Source of the DNA: an unidentified eubacterium SCB49 | GTDB taxonomy: Bacteria; Bacteroidota; Bacteroidia; Flavobacteriales; Flavobacteriaceae | Direction of reading: 5' to 3' | DNA: 64,000 bases | Assembly: GCA_000170815.1 (NCBI GenBank) | Contig: ABCO01000004.1 | Location: 62,001 to 126,000, forward strand | The notes under the pieces: generated by a model | Seen by the model: the letters and a program-made list of their open reading frames with translations, nothing else | Database searches by the model: none | Told to the model about the DNA's origin: nothing | Made by a program: the position numbers and the translations under genes | Shown here: positions 28,501 to 36,678 of the stretch, in pieces | How the letters are laid out: each line of letters starts with the position of its first letter | Numbering within the stretch: the first letter of the stretch is position 1

Positions 28501-28800
28501 TACCGCCAATTTTATGATCGTAATCACGAAGAGAACAACGTTTATGACGCGAGTTATTTAAAGCTGAGACAGTTTTCTATTGGTTATAGTTTTGCTACCA
28601 ACAAAGGATTTTTAGGCTTAGAAGAAGGAGCAGATGTAAATGTGAGCCTTCTAGGCCGCAACCTGTTTGCTATCACAGAAAACCCACATTTTGACCCAGA
28701 ACAACTAGCAGTGCAAGGTACTGGTTTTGTAAGTGGCGTAGAAGATATGAGCTATGCCACAAGTAGAAGTATTGGTTTTAAACTTGGGATAGATTTTTAA
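25582..28800 (+). CDS. SusC/RagA-type TonB-dependent outer membrane transporter
   Basis: A 1072-residue TonB-linked porin. A signal peptide (ends near residue 20, GYSQ) leads to a carboxypeptidase-like domain (about 21-100, FANIIIKGTTQGTTADIDGN), then a TonB box (EVVITALGIKRQEK) and plug with LYGTRASNGVIVIETK, and a large beta-barrel ending in an aromatic residue (GIDF). It forms a pair with the SusD-like lipoprotein next door, so it should bring a large or scarce substrate across the outer membrane. Placed after arsS and a glycosyltransferase, it may import the arsenical, arsenosugar or its precursor; this is inference only. A hairpin lies upstream. Confidence 0.9.
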   Translation: MKQLYMVTLLLLCNAMGYSQTSVSGTITSAQDQEPIPFANIIIKGTTQGTTADIDGNFSLIAPPSGTIFICSAIGYTTLEYTYTNQSSIFITLPVSQESLDEVVITALGIKRQEKELGYAVQALKAEEINEVKAVNFLDNLSGKLAGVSISQGATGVGSSSKITIRGEASFSNNNPLFVIDGTPINNQTVFNFTNEAAAGFQEIDFGNGAMEVNPDDIKSVTVLKGASAAALYGTRASNGVIVIETKDGANNKGIGISINTSLFIDSAFKLPDFQNEYGQGNSGQFEYVDGLGGGVNDNITYSWGPRLDQGLLIPQFDSPVLLPDGSVVRGGDTSLYSGLPITPTAFNSHPDNLKDFYQTGVTTINNASITNGFGNGNYRLSFTDLRSESIIPGVNLDRQTAAAKLHFEPSEKTTINSSINYVNSSSDNRPSNGYGSENVNYSLVAWGPRSLDINSLRDYWQPGLEGVQQNSFNYTFFDNPFFILNENRNSFSRDRLFGNMSLKHQFSSEFSITLRTGMDYSSEKRQLRRAFSSNRFQNGGYAEHDVVYREINTDFLLNYKKQLEDFSFDISAGGNSLSQTASTKQLQTVNLAQPGIFNLNNAASPIEAFQYESDKKINSFYGIAKLAYKNFLYVDITGRNDWSSALATPTSTDNASFFYPSISTSFILSNVIKLPDAISFAKLRASVAQVGNDTNPYQTSGAFISQTPFNGQPTFSNQNSIPNSNLRPEQITNYEVGFDLRFFKDRLNFDVSYYNAITKDQIISLPIAISSGYNEQVVNGGEVSAKGLEVVAGFVPVVNDNFRWNSTFNFSTSKATVKDLPQNDGRLTLAYSRIYDSANQTVWFQVEEGGQIGDFYGTGYLRNENGDFIIDDSGNFIADNELQKLGNYNPDFMLGWSNDFNYKNWNVNFLLDWRQGGEIVSRTSALGNVGGQLAETSNRPDGGIVAEGVVNTGTTENPNYVPNTTAISAESYYRQFYDRNHEENNVYDASYLKLRQFSIGYSFATNKGFLGLEEGADVNVSLLGRNLFAITENPHFDPEQLAVQGTGFVSGVEDMSYATSRSIGFKLGIDF

Positions 28801-28911
28801 ATAATGACGCTTAGAAACATGATGTTTTGAATCAAGACTAAAAAGAATGAATTAATCGTGTAGCTAACTTTAATAGCGATCGTGAGTCAAACCGTTCAAA
28901 AACAGAACAAG

Positions 28912-30357
28912 ATGAAAAAAACAATATACATACTTTGCTCCCTATCACTACTCTTGGTGATCGCAGGTTGCACAGCAGATTTTGAAGAAACGAACACAAA
29001 CCCTAATGAACCAAACAGCGTGCAATCTAGCTTGCTTTTACGACAAGTCATTTATGATTTTGGAGAGCAAATGAGCTATGAAGGTTTTGTGGCTGGCGAT
29101 CTTTTATCACAACACAGAACCGCTTTAGATTTTAATCTTTTTGACCGTCACGCTTTAAAATCGCCACAATTAGGCGGGAATCCTTGGCCTGTTTTTTATA
29201 CCAATCTTAGAGATAATGAAATCATTTTAAACACTGCCCAAACAATAGAAACAGCCGCAGTCTATGAAGGCCCCGCTCTTATATTAAAAGCATATATGGC
29301 AGCAGGCTTAACAGATTTGTTTGGCGATGTACCGTATAGTGAAGCCTTTGATGGTGTAAACGGCGATGTGACTCCTAGTTATGATTTACAAGAAGACATC
29401 TATCAAGCAGAAGGTGGTATCCTTGACAATTTAAATAAAGGAATTGCGGCGATCCAAGCCTATGATGATGTAATACCGCTTGAAGGTGACATTCTGTTTA
29501 ATGGAAATCTTGACGCTTGGGTACGTTTTGCAAACTCATTACGTATTAAACATTTACTCCGCATTTCGGAAAAAGTAGATGTGAGTGTAGAACTGCAAAC
29601 TATTTATGACGACGGAAATTTTATAACTTCAAACTCAGAGAATGCCATTTTTAATTTCACAAACACCGACCCTAACAGTTTTAGACTCGCACAATTAAGA
29701 GTAGGCGATTTTAACAATTTTGTCCTTTCTGAAACCATGGAAAATGTTTTAAAAGATTTAAATGACCCAAGAATTGAAACATTTTTTAGACCCACAGCAA
29801 ACTCAAACGGAACAGAGTTTACTGGGCTAATAAATGGTATTGATGCAGCAAGCACTTCTATTGAACTTGCAGAATTATCACTAGCAGGAATAGCTTTTAG
29901 AGAAGACACCTCTACGCTAGACGCAAACTTTATTACTGCTTGGGAAACAAACTTAAACCTATCAGAAGCAGCTACCAGAAACCTCATCACAGCAGATGCA
30001 CAAACATTATACGAAACAGGAGTAACACAAGCTTTTGAATATTGGCAAACAGAATTACCTGCAGATTATTTAACAGGTCCTGCAGCATTCAATAATGCAA
30101 ACACTACTCCCATTGAGCAGATTGTAACACAAAAATGGATTGCACAAATTATTAACGGATATGAGGGATGGATAGAATACAGACGTACTGGATTCCCAAC
30201 ATTTCTTGACGTATCTGCAAGTTTGAATAACGGATTAATTCCCGTAAGAATGCCATACCCTGCAGAAGAAGTAGCTTTAAACACAGATAATTATAATCAA
30301 GCGGCAGTGGCAACAAATGGCAATAGCATAAACGCACCCGTATGGTGGAATGAATAA
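28912..30357 (+). CDS. SusD/RagB-type substrate-binding outer membrane lipoprotein
   Basis: A 481-residue SusD-like lipoprotein, the surface lid partner of the upstream SusC-type transporter. The lipobox AGC (Cys20) is followed by an Asp/Asn-rich stretch (TNPNEPN) typical of the SusD_2 type. The start at 28912 is chosen over a GTG 30 bases earlier because it gives a normal lipoprotein signal. The middle has tetratricopeptide-like helices (DLFGDVPYSEAF and similar). Located between the SusC gene and the sodium symporter, it probably helps capture the same substrate; the ligand is unknown. Confidence 0.87.
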   Translation: MKKTIYILCSLSLLLVIAGCTADFEETNTNPNEPNSVQSSLLLRQVIYDFGEQMSYEGFVAGDLLSQHRTALDFNLFDRHALKSPQLGGNPWPVFYTNLRDNEIILNTAQTIETAAVYEGPALILKAYMAAGLTDLFGDVPYSEAFDGVNGDVTPSYDLQEDIYQAEGGILDNLNKGIAAIQAYDDVIPLEGDILFNGNLDAWVRFANSLRIKHLLRISEKVDVSVELQTIYDDGNFITSNSENAIFNFTNTDPNSFRLAQLRVGDFNNFVLSETMENVLKDLNDPRIETFFRPTANSNGTEFTGLINGIDAASTSIELAELSLAGIAFREDTSTLDANFITAWETNLNLSEAATRNLITADAQTLYETGVTQAFEYWQTELPADYLTGPAAFNNANTTPIEQIVTQKWIAQIINGYEGWIEYRRTGFPTFLDVSASLNNGLIPVRMPYPAEEVALNTDNYNQAAVATNGNSINAPVWWNE

Positions 30358-30386
30358 AATGATTTTAAATTGTTGAATTAAAAAAA

Positions 30387-30423
30387 CTCCCTCCTCAGCG
30401 GGAGAAGGGCTGGGGATGAGGGA
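30387..30423. repeat. REP-like GC-rich intergenic element
   Basis: A GC-rich 37-base stretch with CTCCC...GGGAG arms and a second GGGCTGGGGATGAGGG block, unlike the AT-rich surroundings. It resembles dispersed intergenic repeats of the ctccctc...gagggctgggg type that I recall from many bacterial genomes. It sits between susD and the symporter gene. Copy number cannot be tested here. Confidence 0.4.
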
Positions 30424-30457
30424 CAAGCTGAAAATTTAATACAAAAAGACCAAAATA

Positions 30458-31792
30458 ATGAATGTACAAATCTGGCAATGGGGCTTAATTATCGTATCAA
30501 GTTTGATGCTATTCTTCCTGTCTCCATGGGCAAAAACGCCGGCTGCTTTTTTTAAAGCAAACCATAAAAAGAAGGTTCCTAGCGCGCTATGGCTTACAGG
30601 TAGTCTCATCATTTCTTGGATTTTTGCCAAGAGTATTACTAACGCCGCAAACCTTGGTCTTGATTATGGTATTGTAGGTGGTGTTGCTTATGCTGGCTAT
30701 TATTTATCGTTTGCTGTTGCGGGTATTGTATTATATAAAATGCGTGTAGAAGGTGGCTTTACTAGTATTCATCATTTTTTGACCACACGTTTTGGTAAAA
30801 GTGCCATGGCCGTGTTTTCTATCTTAATTTCTATTAGGCTATTTAATGAGGTGTGGAGTAACACGATGGTCATTGGCTCTTATTTTGGTGAGACAGGCAG
30901 TAGTTCTTATTATTGGGCAATTCTTGTTTTTACAGCCTTGACTTTAGCTTATGCTATTAAAGGAGGACTCAGCAGCTCTATATTTACAGATGTCATACAG
31001 ATGGTTTTATTCTCTGTTTTATTAATAATTATTCTAGGTGTCATTTTTTCTAATGAAAGCTTAACTGTACAAGAAGTTGCAACATCTGGAGTCTGGAGTT
31101 TTGAGTTAGGGCTTAACTTATTTTTTGCTGCTATCATTCAATCATTTAGTTATCCTTTTCACGATCCAGTGTTAACAGACCGTGCTTTTATCACTTCGCC
31201 AAGAGTAACACGAAAAAGCTTTTTATGGGCAAGTGTTATTGGTGCTATTTGCATCGTTCTCTTTAGTTTGATTGGCGTGTATGCACAAACTCAAGGAATG
31301 AAAGGGCAGGCCGCTGTAGAGGTTGGTAAGGCATTTGGTGTGATTATTTTATTAGTCATTAACTTTATAATGATCACCTCTGCTGCCTCTACACTAGATT
31401 CTACATTCTCCTCTTTTTCAAAACTACTCTCAGTAGATTTAAAGATGGGAAATAATTTAACCTTTGGTAGAGCGTCTATGGCAGCAATTGCAATATTAGG
31501 TACTATACCTGTTTTTCTAGATGCAGAAATATTAAGCGCCACCACCATTTCTGGAACCATGGTAATTGGACTAACTCCAGTATTTATGTGTTGGAAAAAA
31601 AAAGTACCTAAAATTAGCTTTCACTTAAGTGTTATTTGCGGTCTCTTTTTTGGGTTTTTATTAGTCTTTAAAATGTTTCCAGATTCACTCATTTTTACTG
31701 AAGGAAAATACGCAGACTTATTATGGGTAAATGTCTGGGGAATTATAAGTTGCACACTATTATATTTGATACCGTCGTGGATAAAAAAATAA
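30458..31792 (+). CDS. sodium:solute symporter (SSS family)
   Basis: A 444-residue integral membrane transporter of the sodium:solute symporter superfamily. The core has many hydrophobic helices and the signature YAIKGGLSSSIFTDVIQM near residues 165-182, which is typical. It is somewhat shorter than many SSS members. Located after the SusC/SusD pair, it would take the substrate from the periplasm to the cytoplasm with sodium, completing an uptake route. The substrate is unknown. Its stop codon overlaps the start region of the phosphoesterase gene. Confidence 0.88.
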   Translation: MNVQIWQWGLIIVSSLMLFFLSPWAKTPAAFFKANHKKKVPSALWLTGSLIISWIFAKSITNAANLGLDYGIVGGVAYAGYYLSFAVAGIVLYKMRVEGGFTSIHHFLTTRFGKSAMAVFSILISIRLFNEVWSNTMVIGSYFGETGSSSYYWAILVFTALTLAYAIKGGLSSSIFTDVIQMVLFSVLLIIILGVIFSNESLTVQEVATSGVWSFELGLNLFFAAIIQSFSYPFHDPVLTDRAFITSPRVTRKSFLWASVIGAICIVLFSLIGVYAQTQGMKGQAAVEVGKAFGVIILLVINFIMITSAASTLDSTFSSFSKLLSVDLKMGNNLTFGRASMAAIAILGTIPVFLDAEILSATTISGTMVIGLTPVFMCWKKKVPKISFHLSVICGLFFGFLLVFKMFPDSLIFTEGKYADLLWVNVWGIISCTLLYLIPSWIKK

Positions 31793-32604
31793 AAAACATA
31801 GGAAAAATAACTGGAAAAACCCTTCTTTTTGGAGGTGTGTACAGCAATCTACAAGCATTAGAAAAACTCAAGCAGATTTCTGAAAAACTAAATATTGCGC
31901 CAGAAAATTGTATTTGTACAGGCGACATTGTGGGTTACTGTGCTCAACCAGAAGAAACCGTTCAACTCTTAAAATTATGGGGCGCTCATAGTATTGCTGG
32001 CAATGTAGAAGTGCAGTTAACAGAAGGTGCAGAAGACTGTGGTTGCGATTTTAGAGAAGGAAGTCGCTGTGATGGTTTTTCTCAAATGTGGTATCCCTAT
32101 GCACAAAGTAAACTGAGCAAAAGTTCATTAGATTATATAGAAAAACTTCCAGATCACATTCAATTTTCATACTCTGGAAATATGATTACCGTGGTACATG
32201 GTTCTTATGATAATATTTCAGAATTTATATTTAAAAGTACTCCATGGGAAAGAAAGGAAGCTGTTTTTAACACGACCAAAAGTGATGTAATAGTCGCTGG
32301 ACATTGCGGGTTACCTTTTAATGATATTAAGAATAAAAAACAATGGATTAATCCTGGTGTAATTGGTATGCCAGCAAATGATGGAGAACCTCATGTGTGG
32401 TATGCCATTTTAGATGAAAAAGATGGCAAGATGATTGTTACACATCACACGATGGAGTACAACTATAAATTGACAAACCAGCTAATGCAAAATGGATTAT
32501 TACCCCAAGAATACGCAAGAACGATTGTTACTGGTATTTGGGATAATACAGAAATTTTACCCGCTATAGAAAGTGGAATGCAAGGTTTTGGCATTAGAAT
32601 TTAA
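31777..32604 (+). CDS. calcineurin-like phosphoesterase variant with altered metal site and a Cys cluster
   Basis: A 275-residue (from GTG at 31777) protein with the calcineurin-like phosphoesterase fold. The usual first metal motif DxHGN is GGVYSN (19-24), so both Asp and His are replaced, and GNHE is GNVE (75-78), so the second His is lost. GD (49-50), VHGS (140-143) and GHCG (175-178) remain. A cysteine group at 88, 90 and 98 (CGCDF...C) is unusual. I recall related proteins with the same GGPYSN-type change, so it may be a family trait, not a broken gene. A start at 31723 would overlap the symporter by 70 bases. Confidence 0.75.
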   Translation: MDKKIKNIGKITGKTLLFGGVYSNLQALEKLKQISEKLNIAPENCICTGDIVGYCAQPEETVQLLKLWGAHSIAGNVEVQLTEGAEDCGCDFREGSRCDGFSQMWYPYAQSKLSKSSLDYIEKLPDHIQFSYSGNMITVVHGSYDNISEFIFKSTPWERKEAVFNTTKSDVIVAGHCGLPFNDIKNKKQWINPGVIGMPANDGEPHVWYAILDEKDGKMIVTHHTMEYNYKLTNQLMQNGLLPQEYARTIVTGIWDNTEILPAIESGMQGFGIRI

Positions 32605-32606
32605 AT

Positions 32607-33119
32607 ATGATAAAATACATCTACATATTATTACTGCTTTTTGCTAGTCAAAGCTATGCTCAAAAAACACTTGACCAATTATTGAAGCAACACAACACTC
32701 GCAGCATACCGTATATCTCGGTAGAAGAATTACGAATGTTACAAATAAATGGCGATGTTACAATTCTTGACACACGTGAAAATGACGAGTTTCAAGTAAG
32801 CCATATAGATGGAGCAATTTTTACTGGATTTAATCATTTTTCGAGCGAGCAAGTTTCCGAAGTTATTAAAGATAAAGACACTCCCATTATTGTCTATTGC
32901 TCCCTAGGAATTCGATCTGAAATTGTTGGTGAAAAACTAAAAAAAGCGGGATTCACTAATGTACAAAACTTGTATGGTGGTATCTTTGAGTGGAAAAATA
33001 AAGAGTACCCTATTTTAAATAGACAAAACAAAAATACAGACAGCGTTCATGCCTTCTCAAAAGCGTGGAGCAAATGGCTTGATAAGGGAATAAAAGTATT
33101 TCCGAATCAAAACAAATAA
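32607..33119 (+). CDS. exported rhodanese-like protein
   Basis: A 170-residue single-domain rhodanese with a signal peptide (about residues 1-19, ending SYAQ), so it acts in the periplasm. The active-site cysteine is Cys98 in CSLGIRS, and LDTREN and LYGGIFEW match the rhodanese pattern. Rhodaneses move sulfane sulfur; in an arsenic setting it might supply sulfur for a thiolated arsenical, but that is a guess. It begins 2 bases after the phosphoesterase gene and 14 bases before the second DUF2064 gene. Confidence 0.82.
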   Translation: MIKYIYILLLLFASQSYAQKTLDQLLKQHNTRSIPYISVEELRMLQINGDVTILDTRENDEFQVSHIDGAIFTGFNHFSSEQVSEVIKDKDTPIIVYCSLGIRSEIVGEKLKKAGFTNVQNLYGGIFEWKNKEYPILNRQNKNTDSVHAFSKAWSKWLDKGIKVFPNQNK

Positions 33120-33133
33120 TGTAATATAGCAAT

Positions 33134-33826
33134 ATGGCAATTTTAGGTTCTAAAACTAGTGACGAACAAGGTAAACAAGAAGAAACCTTTCATTTTCCTA
33201 CTTCAAAAAGTGCGCTTATTATTTTTACCCGTAATCCAGAATTGGGCAAATGCAAAACAAGGCTAGCAGCTACTGTTGGTGATGAAGCTGCCCTTGCTAT
33301 TTATACGTTTTTATTAAAACACACCGTAGAGATTACCAGTCCTTTATATGCAGATAAATTTGTATATTATTCTGAAAAGATAAGATCTGGAGACATTTGG
33401 GATCCCGAGATTTACAGCAAAAGATTACAGCAAGGTGACGATCTAGGTATACGAATGGAAAACGCATTTAAAGAAGTTTTTCAATTAGGATATCAACGTG
33501 CCATTATCATAGGTAGTGATATGTATGATATGACCGCAAACGATATTGACAATGCTTTTGAGCAATTAAAAACAAACGATTTTGTTATAGGTCCTGCAGA
33601 AGATGGCGGTTATTATTTGTTAGGAATGAAAAAGATAAAGTCAGCTATTTTCTATCATAAAACTTGGGGTACTGATACCGTTTTACACGATACACTTTTA
33701 GATCTAAAAGAAGAAAACGTTGTGTTATTAGACAAAAAAAATGACGTAGATTATTACGAAGACATTAAAAACATAGATGCTTTTCAAGGGTTTTTCCCTG
33801 AAGAGTTGAGAAAAAAACAACAATGA
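33134..33826 (+). CDS. DUF2064 (TIGR04282-type) glycosyltransferase
   Basis: A 230-residue GT-A-like transferase of the DUF2064 family. SALIIFTRNPELGKCKTRLA near the start is the usual opening, and GSDMYDMT and IGPAEDGGYYLLGMK are the conserved core motifs (aspartate metal site and the GGYYLLG block). The family is linked to arsenosugar clusters in annotation (TIGR04282), and would add a sugar or glyceryl-type group to an arsenoribose precursor; this is family knowledge, not shown here. The last four bases overlap the PNP gene (ATGA). Confidence 0.82.
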   Translation: MAILGSKTSDEQGKQEETFHFPTSKSALIIFTRNPELGKCKTRLAATVGDEAALAIYTFLLKHTVEITSPLYADKFVYYSEKIRSGDIWDPEIYSKRLQQGDDLGIRMENAFKEVFQLGYQRAIIIGSDMYDMTANDIDNAFEQLKTNDFVIGPAEDGGYYLLGMKKIKSAIFYHKTWGTDTVLHDTLLDLKEENVVLLDKKNDVDYYEDIKNIDAFQGFFPEELRKKQQ

Positions 33827-34635
33827 AAAAACATATTTTAGAAGCAGTAGATTTTTTAAAGAGCAGAGGTTTTGGCAAACCTGAGGTAGGTATCATTTTA
33901 GGTACTGGATTAGGTAAAATAGTAGATAAAGTTACCATAGAAGCCGAGATGAGCTACAACCACATCCCTAACTTTCCAACTGCAACTGTTGAGTTTCACA
34001 AAGGCAAACTTGTGTATGGTGAACTAGCAGGGAAAAAAGTGATACTAATGCAAGGTCGTTTTCATGTGTATGAAGGCTACTCGCTACGCGATGTCACATT
34101 TCCAGTACGTGTCATGAAAGAGTTAGGAATAGAAAAACTACTTGTTAGCAATGCGTCTGGCGCCATAAATACCTCTTTTAAAAAGGGTGAAATTATGCTC
34201 ATTGACGACCATATTAATCTACAGGGAGGTTCGCCACTAGCCTTTAAAGGGGTAGAAGAATTAGGAGAACGATTTGTAGATATGAGTGCTCCTTACGATC
34301 CAAAAATGAACGCAATGATTGAATCTATAGCTAAAGAAAATGGAATCACGCTGCATAAAGGTGTTTATACGAGTGTGGTTGGGCCGCAATTAGAAACTAG
34401 AGCAGAATATCGTTATTTAAAAATAATAGGTACAGATGCGGTAGGAATGAGCACGGTTCCTGAAATTATTGTAGCAAACCACTTAGCTTTACCTGTTGCA
34501 GCAGTATCTGTTTTAACAGATGAATGTGATCCAGATAATTTAAAAGCCGTAGATATCCCAGATATTATCGCCCAAGCTGGTAAAGCAGAACCACAAATGA
34601 TTACTCTTTTTACAGAACTTATAAAGCAACTATAA
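33823..34635 (+). CDS. purine nucleoside phosphorylase
   Basis: A 270-residue trimeric-type purine nucleoside phosphorylase. GTGLG is at 27-31, the phosphate/His region GRFHVYEGYS is at 78-87 (His81), VSNASGAIN near 108-116, and VGMSTVPE is the family signature. It would cleave the glycosidic bond of a purine nucleoside with phosphate. In this island the likely job is release of adenine from the ArsS nucleoside product, a step proposed for arsenosugar synthesis, but general salvage is also possible. It overlaps the DUF2064 gene by four bases. Confidence 0.88.
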   Translation: MKKHILEAVDFLKSRGFGKPEVGIILGTGLGKIVDKVTIEAEMSYNHIPNFPTATVEFHKGKLVYGELAGKKVILMQGRFHVYEGYSLRDVTFPVRVMKELGIEKLLVSNASGAINTSFKKGEIMLIDDHINLQGGSPLAFKGVEELGERFVDMSAPYDPKMNAMIESIAKENGITLHKGVYTSVVGPQLETRAEYRYLKIIGTDAVGMSTVPEIIVANHLALPVAAVSVLTDECDPDNLKAVDIPDIIAQAGKAEPQMITLFTELIKQL

Positions 34636-34636
34636 A

Positions 34637-34834
34637 ATGAAGCATATCTTCTCATTACTAATCATAGGAGTTGCTTGCTATAAAGTAGCACAATCGTTTA
34701 TGCATCCAGAAATTACAACACAATTTTTAGGAATGGATATGAACGTTTGGGCATATAGATTAATCTGGACAGCTGCTGCAGTTTTATCTGGATACTCAAT
34801 AATCAAAGAACGTAATAAAGAACTAGAAAAGTAA
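34637..34834 (+). CDS. small membrane protein of unknown function
   Basis: A 65-residue protein with two hydrophobic segments (about 4-20 and 37-56) and a basic, charged C-terminus (KERNKELEK). It starts one base after the PNP stop, so it is translated with it. No family is recognised. Its setting between PNP and the sterol-desaturase-type enzyme suggests a membrane-linked accessory role. The low length means it could also be a non-functional reading frame, but its hydrophobic pattern and tight spacing argue for a real gene. Confidence 0.6.
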   Translation: MKHIFSLLIIGVACYKVAQSFMHPEITTQFLGMDMNVWAYRLIWTAAAVLSGYSIIKERNKELEK

Positions 34835-34873
34835 ACTCTTGCATAAACCTGCATATCACACTCAACAAATAAA

Positions 34874-35758
34874 ATGAACAAATATTTAGATCTATTTAAA
34901 GAATCCTATCAAGGGTATTTCAACTATTTGGTCAGCGAAATAACTTCTTTTCACTGGGATAATTATTTTTATGGATTAATTATTGTCTCATTGATTGTAT
35001 GGTTATTAGAAATTCTTTTTCCTTGGCGTAAAAATCAAAAAATATTTAGAAAAGATTTTTGGCAAGATGCTTTTTACATGTTTTTCAATTTCTTTTTACT
35101 GAATCTAATTGTCCTAATATTCCTTTCTAATACTACCGAAATGCTCTTTAATGACGCACTAGGCTTAGTAGGTCTACAAGTAAAAGATTTTCAATTATTA
35201 GATTTAAACGCACTCCCTTTTGGAGTAGGGCTATTTATCTTTTTTCTGGTTTCAGACTTTGTACAATGGAATACGCATCGCCTTTTACATAGGTTTCCTT
35301 TTTTCTGGAATTTTCACAAGCTTCATCATTCTGTAAAAGAAATGGGCTTTGCAGCACACTTACGTTATCACTGGATGGAACCAATAATGTACAAATCTAT
35401 TCTCTACATTCCATTAGCAATCATTGGTGGTTTTGAAGTAGAGCAAGTGGCTATCGTTCATTTTTTTGCATTAACAATTGGTCACTTAAATCACGCTAAC
35501 TTAGGCTGGGATTATGGCGTTTTAAAATATATTTTTAACAACCCAAAAATGCATATTTGGCACCATGCAAAAGAACTCCCAGAAAAGAGTAAGTATGGCG
35601 CAAATTATGGCATCTCTTTAAGTATTTGGGATTATCTATTTAACACAGACCATGTTCCTTATGACGGTCGCGACATTGAACTAGGTTTTGAAGAGGATGA
35701 AAAATTTCCGAAGTCATTTTTAAAACAGGAAGGATACCCGCTCACTAAAAATGACTGA
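34874..35758 (+). CDS. sterol desaturase / fatty acid hydroxylase-type di-iron enzyme
   Basis: A 294-residue membrane enzyme of the fatty acid hydroxylase superfamily. Several hydrophobic helices (near 31-50, 66-84, 115-132 and 174-186) surround the histidine clusters HRLLH (135-139), HKLHH (148-152), His204/His207 and HIWHH (227-231), which bind a di-iron centre that inserts oxygen into or desaturates a lipid. Its presence in an arsS cluster is unusual and may point to a lipid-linked product. It could equally act on membrane lipids unrelated to arsenic. Confidence 0.85.
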   Translation: MNKYLDLFKESYQGYFNYLVSEITSFHWDNYFYGLIIVSLIVWLLEILFPWRKNQKIFRKDFWQDAFYMFFNFFLLNLIVLIFLSNTTEMLFNDALGLVGLQVKDFQLLDLNALPFGVGLFIFFLVSDFVQWNTHRLLHRFPFFWNFHKLHHSVKEMGFAAHLRYHWMEPIMYKSILYIPLAIIGGFEVEQVAIVHFFALTIGHLNHANLGWDYGVLKYIFNNPKMHIWHHAKELPEKSKYGANYGISLSIWDYLFNTDHVPYDGRDIELGFEEDEKFPKSFLKQEGYPLTKND

Positions 35759-35846
35759 TGGATGTTAGATAACTCAAAAAAACAACGATAGCTATTGAAA
35801 TGTTTTGTGAAAAATAACGACTATTTTAAAACAAATAGGACCACTT

Positions 35847-36602
35847 ATGAAACTTATCGCAATACTCTCTACTGTAGCTATCGTTATCACATCTGTTTGC
35901 AGTGCAAACCAAATTGTTAGTCATCAAAAAACGGTTACCGAAACAGTAATTATAGACCATACAGCGCTGCATAAATCTTTCAATACATTATTAAAAAACA
36001 ATGTATCAAGTACCGGAAACGTGAACTATGCCGGTCTTGAAAAAAATAGAGCAACCCTACTTAGCTACATAGCATTGTTAGCAGAAAATGTACCTAATAC
36101 TACTTGGACTAAAAACGAGACACTTGCCTATTGGATGAACGCGTACAACGCCTTGACAATTGATCTTATTTTACAGAATCAACCTTTAGAAAGTATAAAA
36201 GACATTAAAAACCCTTGGGAGCAAAGCCTATGGAAACTTGGTGACAAATATTACAACCTTGAAGAAATTGAGCACAAAATATTACGAAAAATGGGAGATC
36301 CACGTATTCATTTTGGCATTAACTGTGCCTCATTTTCTTGTCCCCCATTATTAAATGAAGCTTTTGTACCTAGTAAAGTTGATTCGCAATTAAATCTGGT
36401 TGCAAAAAGGTTTATTAACGATAAAAATAGAAACCTCATCTCTGAAAATGAGATTCAAATTTCAAAAATTTTCAGTTGGTTTTCAAAAGATTTCAAAGAA
36501 AACGGAAGTATTATTGATTACTTAAATAAATATTCAATCATTAAAATTTCTGAAGATGCAAAAGTGCGTTATATGGATTATGATTGGGCTCTCAATAAAT
36601 AA
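35847..36602 (+). CDS. exported DUF547 protein
   Basis: A 251-residue protein of the DUF547 family with an N-terminal signal (about residues 1-20). The conserved core is clear: ETLAYWMNAYNAL at 91-103 and HFGINCASFSCPPLL at 155-169 (His155, Cys160, Cys165), an arrangement like a cysteine-dependent hydrolase or transferase. DUF547 has no established function. It lies between the sterol-desaturase-type gene and a TIGR04283-type glycosyltransferase. An 88-base gap separates it from the former. Confidence 0.82.
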   Translation: MKLIAILSTVAIVITSVCSANQIVSHQKTVTETVIIDHTALHKSFNTLLKNNVSSTGNVNYAGLEKNRATLLSYIALLAENVPNTTWTKNETLAYWMNAYNALTIDLILQNQPLESIKDIKNPWEQSLWKLGDKYYNLEEIEHKILRKMGDPRIHFGINCASFSCPPLLNEAFVPSKVDSQLNLVAKRFINDKNRNLISENEIQISKIFSWFSKDFKENGSIIDYLNKYSIIKISEDAKVRYMDYDWALNK

Positions 36603-36678
36603 TTGTATCTATGTTTTATGAACATCTTTGTTTTGTAAAGCAAACCACCTTTTCTTTATTTACGTAAGTAGGTCATGT

